Shown: one piece after another, positions 1 through 10,300 of the stretch
How positions within the stretch are numbered: the first letter of the stretch is position 1
Layout of the letters: every line of letters begins with the position of its first letter
Source of the DNA: Lachnospiraceae bacterium
GTDB taxonomy: Bacteria; Bacillota; Clostridia; Lachnospirales; Lachnospiraceae
Length of the DNA stretch: 53,529 nucleotides
Reading direction: 5' to 3'
Assembly: GCA_017436305.1 (NCBI GenBank)
Contig: JAFSDJ010000058.1
Location: forward strand, 1-53,529
Translations under genes and position numbers: made by a program
The notes under the pieces: generated by a model
Told to the model about the DNA's origin: nothing
Databases searched by the model: none
The model's input: the letters and a program-made list of their open reading frames with translations, nothing else

Positions 1-209
1 AGGAGTGTCTGGATATATCGAAACTCTACACCATTTTCTAACAAATGCGTCGCAAAAGCATGGCGCAAAGTATGTGGTGAGATATGTTTTGTAAAGCCAG
101 CTTTTTTACATGTGTTTCTAAGGTACTGTTGAACCGCAGACAGGGTAATGCGGTTATGTGGCTTGTTTTTCTGAACAAATAAAGCTTCCATAGGTTTATT
201 ATAGACAAA
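1..209 (-). pseudogene. C-terminal part of a tyrosine recombinase (phage-type integrase), N-terminally truncated
   Basis: Read on the minus strand, the open frame gives [16 protein letters not shown], then a segment ending in [17 protein letters not shown]. The H-x-L-R-H block with the following ATHLLENG is the conserved box II of XerC/XerD and phage-type integrases (catalytic Arg and His). The frame is open from the window edge to a TAG at 210-212. The bases beyond that stop do not continue the catalytic domain in any minus-strand frame that I can see, so the part of the gene carrying the first catalytic Arg and the core-binding domain is missing. The active-site Tyr would lie outside the window to the left. 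An internal ATG at 191 could in principle start a short product, but a functional recombinase is not expected. I see this as the remnant of an integrated element or a decayed integrase. Confidence 0.75.
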
Positions 210-376
210 CTATAAGGACAGTATGCGTCCGCTGATTGAACGAGATATGACGGAAACTAAAAAAGCATTGATAGAGTAACTTTGAATTTTACGCATTATT
301 AACTTTCGGATATAAAGTGCCGATATTGCAGATATAGAAACGGATTTCTGTAGATTATTCAAGGAGGATTGGTATT
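210..376. other. Intergenic stretch next to the integrase remnant
   Basis: Holds no convincing gene. On the + strand a short frame runs from 205 to a TAA at 277-279 and reads MRPLIERDMTETKKALIE at its end. It could be the tail of a decayed gene, but it is too short to assign. A good ribosome site (AAGGAGG at 361-367) belongs to the gene starting at 377. Confidence 0.4.
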
Positions 377-1030
377 ATGAGTAAAATTGATTCAAATATG
401 TCAGGGTATCTACATACATATGAAGCATATCGTGTTCCGAAAGGAACGAAGGTACAGGATGCAACTGGAAAAGAGGTTGTGTTATCGAATGAAGAAGATG
501 TGCTGGTTCTTACGGAGAAAGCTAGTAAGCAGTTGGTAAAAGACCGTGGCGAGCATAATGGAATGCTTCAACAAAAGGCAGAAATGGCGGCACAGAAAAC
601 ACAAGATGCTGCAAATGAAAAGATAGCTAAAGATAATGCGAAGGTTATGGCTGTTTATAGAGCTATGGCAAATGGAGATACTGTACCAGCGAGTGATGAG
701 AGAAAACTGCAAGAATATGATAAAGATTTATATCAAGCGGCTAAAATGGCTCAATCAATGGCTCAATTAAGGGCTAAACAAGCAGAACGAAAACACCATG
801 CTTCACAGTGGGATGAAAAAGAGGAACAAGCACATAAAGCTAAAATGAAAGAACTTGGTGATGCGTCAAATGAAGCAGCACTTGCAATTGGTGAAGGCTC
901 ACAAGAATTTTCAAGTGCTCAAAAAGAAAACATAGTAGAAATTGATTCATCAGGTGTCGATTTTTCTTCTATGAAAGTAATGAGTTTGGGTTCTGGTGTA
1001 ACAGGAGCATACATTGACCTTTCTATATAA
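377..1030 (+). CDS. Uncharacterised charged, coiled-coil-rich protein (217 aa)
   Basis: I do not recognise a named family. The ATG follows AAGGAGG with normal spacing, so the start is well supported. There is no signal peptide or membrane segment. Residues 1-50 look globular (YLHTYEAYRVPKGTKV), residues about 60-165 are Ala/Lys/Glu/Gln rich and probably form long helices or a coiled coil, and the last 50 residues are Ser/Gly rich and end in YIDLSI. The protein should be cytoplasmic. It stands alone between an integrase remnant and a small membrane protein, which suggests accessory DNA. No function is assigned. Confidence 0.6.
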   Translation: MSKIDSNMSGYLHTYEAYRVPKGTKVQDATGKEVVLSNEEDVLVLTEKASKQLVKDRGEHNGMLQQKAEMAAQKTQDAANEKIAKDNAKVMAVYRAMANGDTVPASDERKLQEYDKDLYQAAKMAQSMAQLRAKQAERKHHASQWDEKEEQAHKAKMKELGDASNEAALAIGEGSQEFSSAQKENIVEIDSSGVDFSSMKVMSLGSGVTGAYIDLSI

Positions 1031-1119
1031 ACTAGGTAGAAGTGAAAATTTCAGTAAGCTGGTGTGTTTAACTAAGAGATGAATTTACGCACCACTGGTA
1101 GAATGGAGGTATTTCGGAT

Positions 1120-1464
1120 ATGACAGAAAATCAAAAATCCCCTTATTTGATGGTTTTTTGGCTAGAATTAGCATTAGCATTAGTAATTCCTATTATCATT
1201 TATTGGGGTAATAATCCCACAAGCGTCCTGAATTCTAATTCTCTGTTTAAGTTATTGGAATATATCGGAATTTGTGGAAGTATTCTTATTTTTTTTGCCG
1301 GAATACCTGTTGGTGTTATTGGAATTATCAAAGCAAAAAGGATGATAAAACTACGAAATGCTACTATTGTATTGTCTATCATCAATCTATTTGCAGGAAT
1401 CATCGAAATTCTCATACTATTATTTATTTTTTATGCTGTTGTATTTAGAGGAGTTTCTCACTAA
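1120..1464 (+). CDS. Small integral membrane protein, function unknown (114 aa)
   Basis: Three hydrophobic segments are visible at about residues 10-28, 48-68 and 82-108, with a short basic loop (KAKRMIKLRN) between the second and third. A GGAGG ribosome site precedes the ATG. The arrangement resembles small DUF4190/DUF4064-like membrane proteins, but the resemblance is only in topology and I do not claim a family. Its neighbours (an unknown coiled-coil protein and a giant secreted protein) give no functional hint. Confidence 0.6.
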   Translation: MTENQKSPYLMVFWLELALALVIPIIIYWGNNPTSVLNSNSLFKLLEYIGICGSILIFFAGIPVGVIGIIKAKRMIKLRNATIVLSIINLFAGIIEILILLFIFYAVVFRGVSH

Positions 1465-1656
1465 CAGTAGGTTCGGCAAATTATGAAAATGGCAGTCTGC
1501 TTTTTTCACGGTAGAAGCTCCCTGCATGGCCCCATTCAAAAATTGCAAAATATATGAAAATATCGTAAAATAAAGTAACTATGGTGTTTTCGGTTATGAA
1601 GTTATGTAGAAGGAATTACAAGCATAAATTTGGGTGAAAAGAAAGGGGTTACATAC

Positions 1657-4600
1657 ATGATACGAAGAAAAAAAGGGAAAAGCACAAAACGGTGGGCAGC
1701 AGCTATACTGGCAGCAGTAGTCTTGATGGAAAGCGGTTTAGGAAACGTCCGGATAAGTAGTGTTTTTGCCAAAGAGCAGGAGGAAAGTACCGTATCAGTC
1801 AACGAAATAAGTGTAGATATGGAATTTGACAGTCAGGCAGACATAGAAGCGCCGCCGGAAGAAAATACAGAGCCGGTTATTTATGAAGATACAGATGAGG
1901 TGTTAGGGGAAGCCGCTGCCTATCTTGCTAACACAGAAACAAAAAAAGTTGAAGTAGATATTACTTCCATTGCTACTACACAGATTTATAGAGACATGGA
2001 TTATTCCTTCCTAAAGGAATATGAGTTTGGTACAAATGTTGAAGCCAAGCCAACAGTTACCTTTGGTAGTACGGAAGAATTAGGAAAAAGTAAGGACCTA
2101 AGACTGACTGCCGGAAGAATCATTAAAACAGAAGGCTACTATGAAAGTGGAGATGGTGGAAGTGCTGTTTATGAGATTTTAACCGAATACGATATGGGAA
2201 AGGCAAACAGAAAAGAAGGTGCCATACAGTTAGCAAACGGATTGTATGCCTGCATTCTTCCGGATGTTTATGAGATAAATGGACAGAAATGGATACTCAT
2301 AAATGTTAAACAGTATGGTGCAATAGGAGATGGTGTAACACCGGCTCATGCAGGATTAAGTGCGGCTTTTTTCAGTGTATCCAAGCATGTGGCTTGGGAT
2401 GATGCAGAGGATAATGAGATTGTCAGGGGAATTGCATATATCCCGGCCGGTGAATATAAATGTGCAAAAGAAGTAACGTCCGATGGTCTTAAGAATGTAA
2501 ACATTGTAGGCGATGGTGACTCTACTGTTTTGTTTACTGACAATGATTATCGAAAAGACGAAGGCTATTCAGAATTCTTTTTTGCAGTATGGAACGCAAG
2601 TAATACTTATTTTGGAGATTTCAGAATTGAGGCAAGGGAAGTAGATTTATATAATTATATGAGGCAGTTTGTTCTGGTTTATTGTGACAATATTTACATT
2701 TATAACGTGGATTTAATTGTGCCTCAGGAGGCTTATTCCGGTTATTATTATGAGGACAAGCAGTACTCTAACTTCACTTGCTATAGTGGTGATACAAACA
2801 TTACGGTAGACGCTTGTACCATGATTCAGTTTAGTGGAACCTATAGAGGCGCCAACGTAGGAATTCTGGATTTCTGGGATAAGGAAGTAAAAAACATTAC
2901 GGTCATGAACTGTGATTTGTACAGCAATGCCAGAGACGAACAGATTGGTATTTTTAACATTCCAAAAACCGGTGCAGTGGAAAATAAGAACACCAGTATT
3001 CGTAACATTGATTTGATTAACAATACGATACATACCACTCCGGTAAAGTATGAGGAAGTTGTGGGCAATCAAAATATGTGTTTTACTGTGGCATACGCAG
3101 ACTCAGTAAGAATTGATGATGTTCGAATTGCAGGAAATCACTTTATTTGTGAAGTGGATTCCAAGTTTATGACCTTTGGAACCATTACCAATTGTGTAGT
3201 GGAAAATAATATCATCGAGATTACATCTACCAGAAATAATGGTGCCAGCGTTTTTGATTCCAGCAATTCGGATACTAAGAGCATTCTTATCAGGAATAAT
3301 GAGTTTTTCTTAACCAGCGCAGATGGAAAACGGGGAAAAGCCAGCTTTACACAAGGAAAAATGACCTTTGAAGGAAACCGGGTAGTTTCAGACGGGCTTA
3401 TGACTAACTATGTTGTGGGACAGGTAGCAAAAAACAACGTATTTATTTTCTTAAAACAAGTTTCCTATATTACTGCTGCAGTGGATTTAGTAGAAAATAA
3501 CACTTTTTATCTCTATGGTGGTGCTAGTGGTGGCAATTGTAATGGTGTATTTGATTTAAGTGCCGCCAGTGGAAAAACAGAAATATCTGTTAAAAATAAT
3601 ACCGTGTATGATTATAAATACCATATTGGAAAAAGAACAGTATGGCAGGCTTTAGCTAATGTGTCTGGCCATGATGAAAAGATAAGTGCAGAGTTTAGTG
3701 GCAACACTTATTATGCTCCTAACAGAAAATTTACAAGTGCCGATCATTACAGTAAAGATGATGTTAAAGCGGATGTAGACTGGATTACGGATGAAAATGG
3801 AAAAGACCGGATAACCGGCTACTATAACCGAATGTTTTATATGCGTGTACCTGATGATACTTCCACTTGTAACTTGAAAGAGCTTATTTTTGAAAATAAT
3901 ACCTTGCAGGGAGTCAAGGGGTACGTAGAGTGGAATAATGGTGTAAAGGAAGATGGCAGCCGTCCGGTTGAATATGTCATCAGTAATAATACAACCCTTC
4001 CTTATAACGAGAATTTAAGTGAAGATAACCTTCTAGCCAGCAGTGTTGATATCCTTTACAACAATGAAAAGGCAACAGAAATTGCAGTCACAGGGGATAC
4101 AGTAAAACTGGATAAAATCGTGCGTGTAGCAGAAAGAGATGAAGATGGAAATATCTTAGAGGAGCAGGAAGTATCAGATAAGGAAATCAAGTGGTATACA
4201 TCCGTTGACAGCATGGCAACAGTAAGCCAGGATGGCACTGTTACCAGAAAATTATACGGAGATGTTAAAGTATTTGCAGTTGCTACAGACGGAAGTGCTG
4301 TTTATGGAGAATGTACCATTCATTTCTTAAAAAACACAGCAACCAGTCTTTCTTTTTCAGAGGAGACGGTGGAGCTTCAACCGGGTCTGAAATACTATGC
4401 AGATTATGTAGTATTGCCGGAGGCAGAAACGTCACAGAATTTAAAGTGGACATCTTCCGATGAAAATGTGGCAACAGTGTCAAAAACGGGTCTTATTACC
4501 GCAGTTTCTGTTGGTAAAGCGGTGATTACCGGTACAACTACCGATGGAACCAATCTTTCAGCCTCCTTATCCGTGAATGTAACACCGGTTACTGTGAAGA

Positions 4601-7239
4601 AAATGACCATGGATAACACCTGGCTGTACTTCACACAGGAACAGATTGGTGAAAGCAAACAGTTAGCCATTAAAAACTACACACCGGACAATGCTGCCAA
4701 TAAAACAGTAAAAAGATGGGAGAGCACTGACAGAACAGTTGCAACTGTGGATGCACAGGGAAAGGTTAAGGTTGTGGGAAGTGGAAGGACGGAAATACGG
4801 GCGTATTCCACTGATGAATATTGCTATGCCAAATGTGTGATTTATGTGCAGTCACCTCAGGTAACAAATTTTAAAGCCACATCGGTTCTTAAAAATAAAG
4901 TGACCCTTTCCTGGGATCCGGTGGAGAAAAGCTATGGATATTTTCTCTATCAGTGGAATTCTTCTACCAACAAGTGGGAGGCATTGAATAATGGTAGAAC
5001 ATTAGAGAAGGATACAACTTCTTATTCAGTGAGTAACCTTACCGCTGGCACGGAGTACAAGTTCTGTGTTCGCGCCTATTATTGGAACAACTCCGACTTG
5101 GAGCATTGTCCATATGAAAGTAAGGACAGTATTGTTACAGTAAAAACATATGGGTATAACCCGGTTACTTCCATTATGGGAGCAAGTGATGTGTTTACCA
5201 TTGTGGATTATGGCTGGAAAAATCATCAGGATACTTTTACTATAAAGTATAATTCCAATGCTGATTACGAAAATCTGGATTTTGATTATAAAGTCGCAGA
5301 TGAAAGCATTGTTAAAATTGTATCAGTGGAAGATGGAAGTAATGCCGGAGAGAAAAGCATTAAGTTAGAAGGGCTTAAATATGGCACTACAACTCTTACG
5401 GTTACAGCTAATGATGGCGGCAATGCATCTGCAGAAATTCCGGTGGGCTTTATAATAAATAACAGTGTTAGTAACTGCGAAGCAGATCCTGTCTACAAGC
5501 AGACTACCATTTCCTTTGATGGCTTGGAGGACGAATCAAACATTGACGGATATTATGTACGTTCCATGGTTACCATGTATACTTATAATGAAGTGGCATA
5601 TATTCCCAAAACAGGTGCAGGTACTTATAGTGTGGTGGATAAGAATGTAAATGTAGGAGCCGGTCCACAGAGTGGTGGATATAGATATGTAGTCAGTCCA
5701 TGTCTCACAGATGGTACCAACTACTATCTGGGAGCTGGAAAGACAGCCAATGAAAGCATTAATAATGGCATTGTGCAGATACCGGAGCCTACAAAGGCAG
5801 AAAGCCTGGAGATGGGACAGACCCGGTACGTTGTAAAAGGCGGAGAAACAATAGAAGTATCGGCTTCTGTTGGCAATGAAGATGCATCTACCAGTGAGTT
5901 ATACTGGGAAGTTATTAATGAAAACTATGCAGGGATTGAACGGATAGAGAGAACAGATGGGGAAATACTCACCGACTATGCCAAAGTTACAGGCAAGAAT
6001 GCCGGTGTTACAAAGATTAAAGCAGTTACAACCGACGGCTCAGAAATAGAGAAATACGCAAAATTAATTGTGGCACCACAATCGGTAGAAAATTTAAAGG
6101 CAGAGTCACAGTTTACTAATGTAACCTTAAGTTGGACGGATATTAAAAATGCAGACGGCTATGGGATTTACAGATGGGATGAGAAGAAAAATAAGTTTGA
6201 GCTGTTAGCAGAAACTACAGAGGCTTTCTATAAAGATACCGGTTTAGAAGCGGACACTGCTTATCGGTATAAAATTGCTGCATATATACATGTAGAAGGA
6301 GTAAGGTATGATGGAAACTATTCGCCAGAAATAGGTGTGACCACTGCAAGCACCAATTACGGAATTTACGCAACCGGATATTCAGGTTGTTATGATGGAA
6401 AGAGTCATAATGCAGTAACTTTAAAGGGTGTAAAGGAAAACATAGACAAGGTTACTTATAGTAAAGATTCAAAAAACTGGTCTGCCACAGTGCCAACTGT
6501 AACAGAAGTAAAAGATAGTGGCAATATTTGCATCAAGATAGAAAGACAAGGTCAGACGAAACCTTATCAGATAACTGTTGCAGCAACTGTGTCACCTGTT
6601 TTAGTTGAGCAGACGGATATTGTGTTAAAAACCGGATTAGTGGAATGGGATGGAAAAAATCATACTCCGGAAGTTGTATCAAATACATGCGCAGTAGACA
6701 AAGATTATACGGTAAGCGGCATTAAAAAATATAAAAACCAGGGTGTCTATACGATAACTGTAACCGGAATGGGCAATTACACCGGCACCAAAAAGCTGAC
6801 TTATAAAATTCAGGTAGTAAAGGGCCATAAATATAAACTTTCAGGATATATTTACAAGGTAACCGGAAGCAGTACTGTTTCAGTTACCGGTATTACCAAC
6901 AAGAAAAAGACCACCGTCACTGTGAAAGATACTGTTAAAATCGGAGGCAAAAAGTATAAGATTACAGCCATTGGTAACAGTGCATTTAAAAATTGCAAAA
7001 AGCTGAAAAAAGTAACTATCGGAAAATATGTTACTACTATTGGGAAAAATGCGTTCTATGGAGATAAGAAGCTTAAGAAAATTGTAATAAAGACCAAGAA
7101 ACTGAAAAAGGTTGGAAAAAATGCACTAAAAGGCATTAGCAAAACAGCACAGATACAAGTGCCAAAAAGCAAACGGAGTAAATACAAAAAACTGTTTAAA
7201 AAGTCTACGGGTTATGTTTCTACAATGAAGGTGAAATAG
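1657..7239 (+). CDS. Giant secreted multidomain surface protein: beta-helix, Big_2, FN3 and LRR_5 domains (1860 aa)
   Basis: The ATG at 1657 is preferred over the upstream TTG at 1630 because GAAAGGGG at 1640-1647 lies just before it and the product then begins with a signal peptide: MIRRKKGKSTKRW, a hydrophobic stretch, and probable cleavage after VFA (residue 38). Residues about 217-790 start with VKQYGAIGDG, the typical opening of pectate-lyase-3-like right-handed beta-helices, and contain many short NNT/NN-rich turns. Then follow bacterial Ig-like group 2 domains (about 802-1065, each ending in a version of WxSxDxxVATVSxxGxVT), a fibronectin III domain (about 1068-1164), more Ig-like and FN3 units (to about 1562), an MBG-like unit (about 1648-1723) and a lysine-rich LRR_5/BspA-like tail (1725-1860). 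There is no LPXTG motif. A role in binding or cutting polysaccharide at the cell surface is inferred; no catalytic residues could be assigned. Confidence 0.8.
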   Translation: MIRRKKGKSTKRWAAAILAAVVLMESGLGNVRISSVFAKEQEESTVSVNEISVDMEFDSQADIEAPPEENTEPVIYEDTDEVLGEAAAYLANTETKKVEVDITSIATTQIYRDMDYSFLKEYEFGTNVEAKPTVTFGSTEELGKSKDLRLTAGRIIKTEGYYESGDGGSAVYEILTEYDMGKANRKEGAIQLANGLYACILPDVYEINGQKWILINVKQYGAIGDGVTPAHAGLSAAFFSVSKHVAWDDAEDNEIVRGIAYIPAGEYKCAKEVTSDGLKNVNIVGDGDSTVLFTDNDYRKDEGYSEFFFAVWNASNTYFGDFRIEAREVDLYNYMRQFVLVYCDNIYIYNVDLIVPQEAYSGYYYEDKQYSNFTCYSGDTNITVDACTMIQFSGTYRGANVGILDFWDKEVKNITVMNCDLYSNARDEQIGIFNIPKTGAVENKNTSIRNIDLINNTIHTTPVKYEEVVGNQNMCFTVAYADSVRIDDVRIAGNHFICEVDSKFMTFGTITNCVVENNIIEITSTRNNGASVFDSSNSDTKSILIRNNEFFLTSADGKRGKASFTQGKMTFEGNRVVSDGLMTNYVVGQVAKNNVFIFLKQVSYITAAVDLVENNTFYLYGGASGGNCNGVFDLSAASGKTEISVKNNTVYDYKYHIGKRTVWQALANVSGHDEKISAEFSGNTYYAPNRKFTSADHYSKDDVKADVDWITDENGKDRITGYYNRMFYMRVPDDTSTCNLKELIFENNTLQGVKGYVEWNNGVKEDGSRPVEYVISNNTTLPYNENLSEDNLLASSVDILYNNEKATEIAVTGDTVKLDKIVRVAERDEDGNILEEQEVSDKEIKWYTSVDSMATVSQDGTVTRKLYGDVKVFAVATDGSAVYGECTIHFLKNTATSLSFSEETVELQPGLKYYADYVVLPEAETSQNLKWTSSDENVATVSKTGLITAVSVGKAVITGTTTDGTNLSASLSVNVTPVTVKKMTMDNTWLYFTQEQIGESKQLAIKNYTPDNAANKTVKRWESTDRTVATVDAQGKVKVVGSGRTEIRAYSTDEYCYAKCVIYVQSPQVTNFKATSVLKNKVTLSWDPVEKSYGYFLYQWNSSTNKWEALNNGRTLEKDTTSYSVSNLTAGTEYKFCVRAYYWNNSDLEHCPYESKDSIVTVKTYGYNPVTSIMGASDVFTIVDYGWKNHQDTFTIKYNSNADYENLDFDYKVADESIVKIVSVEDGSNAGEKSIKLEGLKYGTTTLTVTANDGGNASAEIPVGFIINNSVSNCEADPVYKQTTISFDGLEDESNIDGYYVRSMVTMYTYNEVAYIPKTGAGTYSVVDKNVNVGAGPQSGGYRYVVSPCLTDGTNYYLGAGKTANESINNGIVQIPEPTKAESLEMGQTRYVVKGGETIEVSASVGNEDASTSELYWEVINENYAGIERIERTDGEILTDYAKVTGKNAGVTKIKAVTTDGSEIEKYAKLIVAPQSVENLKAESQFTNVTLSWTDIKNADGYGIYRWDEKKNKFELLAETTEAFYKDTGLEADTAYRYKIAAYIHVEGVRYDGNYSPEIGVTTASTNYGIYATGYSGCYDGKSHNAVTLKGVKENIDKVTYSKDSKNWSATVPTVTEVKDSGNICIKIERQGQTKPYQITVAATVSPVLVEQTDIVLKTGLVEWDGKNHTPEVVSNTCAVDKDYTVSGIKKYKNQGVYTITVTGMGNYTGTKKLTYKIQVVKGHKYKLSGYIYKVTGSSTVSVTGITNKKKTTVTVKDTVKIGGKKYKITAIGNSAFKNCKKLKKVTIGKYVTTIGKNAFYGDKKLKKIVIKTKKLKKVGKNALKGISKTAQIQVPKSKRSKYKKLFKKSTGYVSTMKVK

Positions 7240-7311
7240 AAAAAATGTAGAAGTGTATACGATAATTAATTATATAGTGAAAGAAATGGTATGGGTAAAA
7301 GGGGATAAACA

Positions 7312-10300
7312 ATGGCATTACAATTTTATTTTGGTGGCTCCGGCTCAGGCAAGAGCACAGCTGTATACAAACACATAATTGAGTGGTCAAAAAAGGAACC
7401 GGAACGGGATTTTATTATCCTGGTTCCGGATCAGTTTACCATGCAGACTCAAAAAGAGCTATGCCTTTTAAATGGTGGCATTATGAATATAGATGTACTA
7501 AGCTTTTCCAGACTTACCTACCGTATTTTTGAAGAAGTAGGAAAGGAAAACAGAGTTGTTCTTGACGATACGGGAAAAAACCTGATTATCAGAAAAGTAG
7601 CCTCTGAAAGAGAAGCAGATTTAACGTTACTTGGAAGCCATTTAAAGCAGATAGGTTATATTCATGAAATAAAAAGTGTAATCTCCGAATTTATGCAATA
7701 CGATATCGCTCCAAAAGGGGTAGAAGAATTAATTTCCTATGGAGCAAAAAAGGGAGAACTTTCCTTAAAGTTAACAGATTTAAACATCTTATATGAAGGA
7801 TTTTTAGCATTTTTAAAGGAAAAATACATTACTACAGAGGAAAGCTTAGATTTGTTGGCTAAGTCTTTGCATAAATCAAAACTCATAAAAAACAGCATTG
7901 TAGTGTTAGATGGATTTACCGGATTTACTCCTGTTCAGAACCGTCTGATTAAGGAACTGATGACACAGGCAGTAGATGTGATTATGACAATTACCATAGA
8001 TACAAGGGAAAATCCTTATGAAACGGATGGAGAGCATAAGCTGTTTTATTTAAGTAAAAAAACAGTTTCGGTTATGGAAAATCTGGCAAAAGAAGCAGGA
8101 ATTTCAAGAAAAAAAGATGTAACACTTTCTGAGAAAGAGCTTCCCAGATTTAGAAAAAGTAAAGAACTTGCCCATCTGGAAAAAAATCTGTTCCGTCAGA
8201 AAAAAACAGTCTTTCAGGAGAAAAACCGGTGTATCTTTTTAACAGAAGGAGCAAACCCAAAAGAAGAAATACAAAAGGTATGTGTGCAGATAAAAAATCT
8301 GATTCGTACCGAGGGATATTGTTATCGGGACATTGCCATTATTGCAGGAGATTTGGAAACCTATGGGCATATTATGGAAAGAGAGTGTGCCAGATATGAC
8401 ATCCCTGTCTATATAGACCAGACAAAAAGCGTACTGAGTAACCCTATGGTATCAGCTATTACAAGTGCCCTTCAGGTAATACTATATGGATTCTCTTATG
8501 ACAGTGTATTTCAGTTTTTAAAGACAGGTTTGTCAGATTTATCTTTTGAAGAAACAGATCGGTTAGAGAAATATACAAAGGCTCTGGGCATACGTGGAAA
8601 GAGTGCTTATGAAAGACCTTTTGTCAGAAGAATGAAAGGCATGGATGAGGAAACAGCGCTAGAGGAGCTTGAGAGGTTAAATCTTTCCAGAGAGAAATTT
8701 GTGACAAATATGTCGCCAATTTTAAACCTTGAAATACGGCAGGGCAATGAGTCTCAGTATTCTGCCTCAAGTCTTGTAAAGGCTGTCTATGATTTCTGCT
8801 ATGAACTTGGCCTTCAGGGAAAAATGGAAAAGCTCGAGCAGGAATTCACTGACAGAGGTGAGTTAGCAAAGGCTAAGGAATATGGACAGGTTTATCCGTT
8901 GGTAATGGACTTATTAAACCAGATTTATGAACTACTAAAAGAAGAAAGCATGACTTTGCAGGAATTCTATGACATTCTCACAGCAGGTTTTAGTGAATTA
9001 AAAGTAGGCACTATTCCCCAGAACGTGGATCAGGTAGTGGCCGGAGATATGGAACGAACCAGATTAAAGCAGGTCCGGGCATTATTTTTTGTAGGAATTA
9101 ACGATAATGCAATTCCGGGAAATGCCAAAAAAGGCGGACTGATTTCTGATATGGAGCGGGAGTTTTTACAGGAAAGCGGCATGGAGTTAGCACCTACCGG
9201 AAGGCAGCAGATGTTTATTCAAAGGCTTTATTTATATTTAAATATGACAAAACCGTCAGAAAAGCTTTTCTTATCTTTTTCCCGAGTGGATATAGAAGGG
9301 AAAACAAGTCGTCCGGCTTATTTAATTGATGTAATAAAAGGCCTTTATCAAGATTTACCTATGCAGGGAAGAAATGAAACCATAGGGGAGAAAATTGCAG
9401 CTAAGAAAGATGGTTTGGACGATTTTGCAGCACTTATGGGCCGGTATGGGCAGGGATTTTTAGAAACCAATTTAGAAGAACGAAAAGACTTCTTTACCTT
9501 GTATCATTTTTATGAAAAGGAAGAAGAAATGAAAAAGCTGTTAGAGGCAGCTTTTTACGAATACGTGCCATCACCCCTTTCAAAAGAGGCCGCAAGACTT
9601 ATATATGGAGATATATTGGAAAGCAGTGTCAGCCGTTTTGAGCAGTTTGCGGCCTGTGGCTATGCTCATTTCTTAAAATATGGACTTATGCTTAAGGAAG
9701 AGGAAGAATTTTCCTTTGAAGCAGTGGACATGGGAAATGTGTTTCATGCAGTATTGGATGGATTCGCTGACTATTTAAAAGAGCGGGGAGTTACCTGGTT
9801 TCAGTTTACAAAAGAACAGTCGCAGGAATATGTAGATAAAAAACTGACAGAATTGTCGGTTGAATATGGAGAAACGGTACTTTTAAACAGTGCCAGAAAT
9901 TCTTATATTTTAAAAAGAATGGGACGGATTTTAAACCGTACCATCGAAACCTTACAATATCAGTTAAAAAAAGGAATTTTTGAACCGAAAGCCTTTGAAA
10001 TTCCATTTTCCATGGTAAAAGAATTTGATGGAAAAACTATGAAGGTAAGAGGACGTATAGACCGGATGGACACTGTGGAGAAGGATGGAACGGTGTATGT
10101 AAAGGTTATGGATTATAAATCAGGTAATGTGAAATTCGATCCGGTTTCACTTTACTTTGGCCTTCAGATGCAGCTGGTTTTATATATGAACAGTGCCATT
10201 TTAACGGAAGAAAAGAAGCATCCCGATAAAAAAGTAGAGCCGGCAGCACTTCTTTATTATCAGATGGCAGACCCTTACGTGGAGCGCAGTGAAGAAGTTT

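Noticed and set aside
1630-1656. TTG start for the giant secreted protein
   Set aside because: The ribosome site lies after this codon and the signal peptide starts properly at the ATG at 1657.
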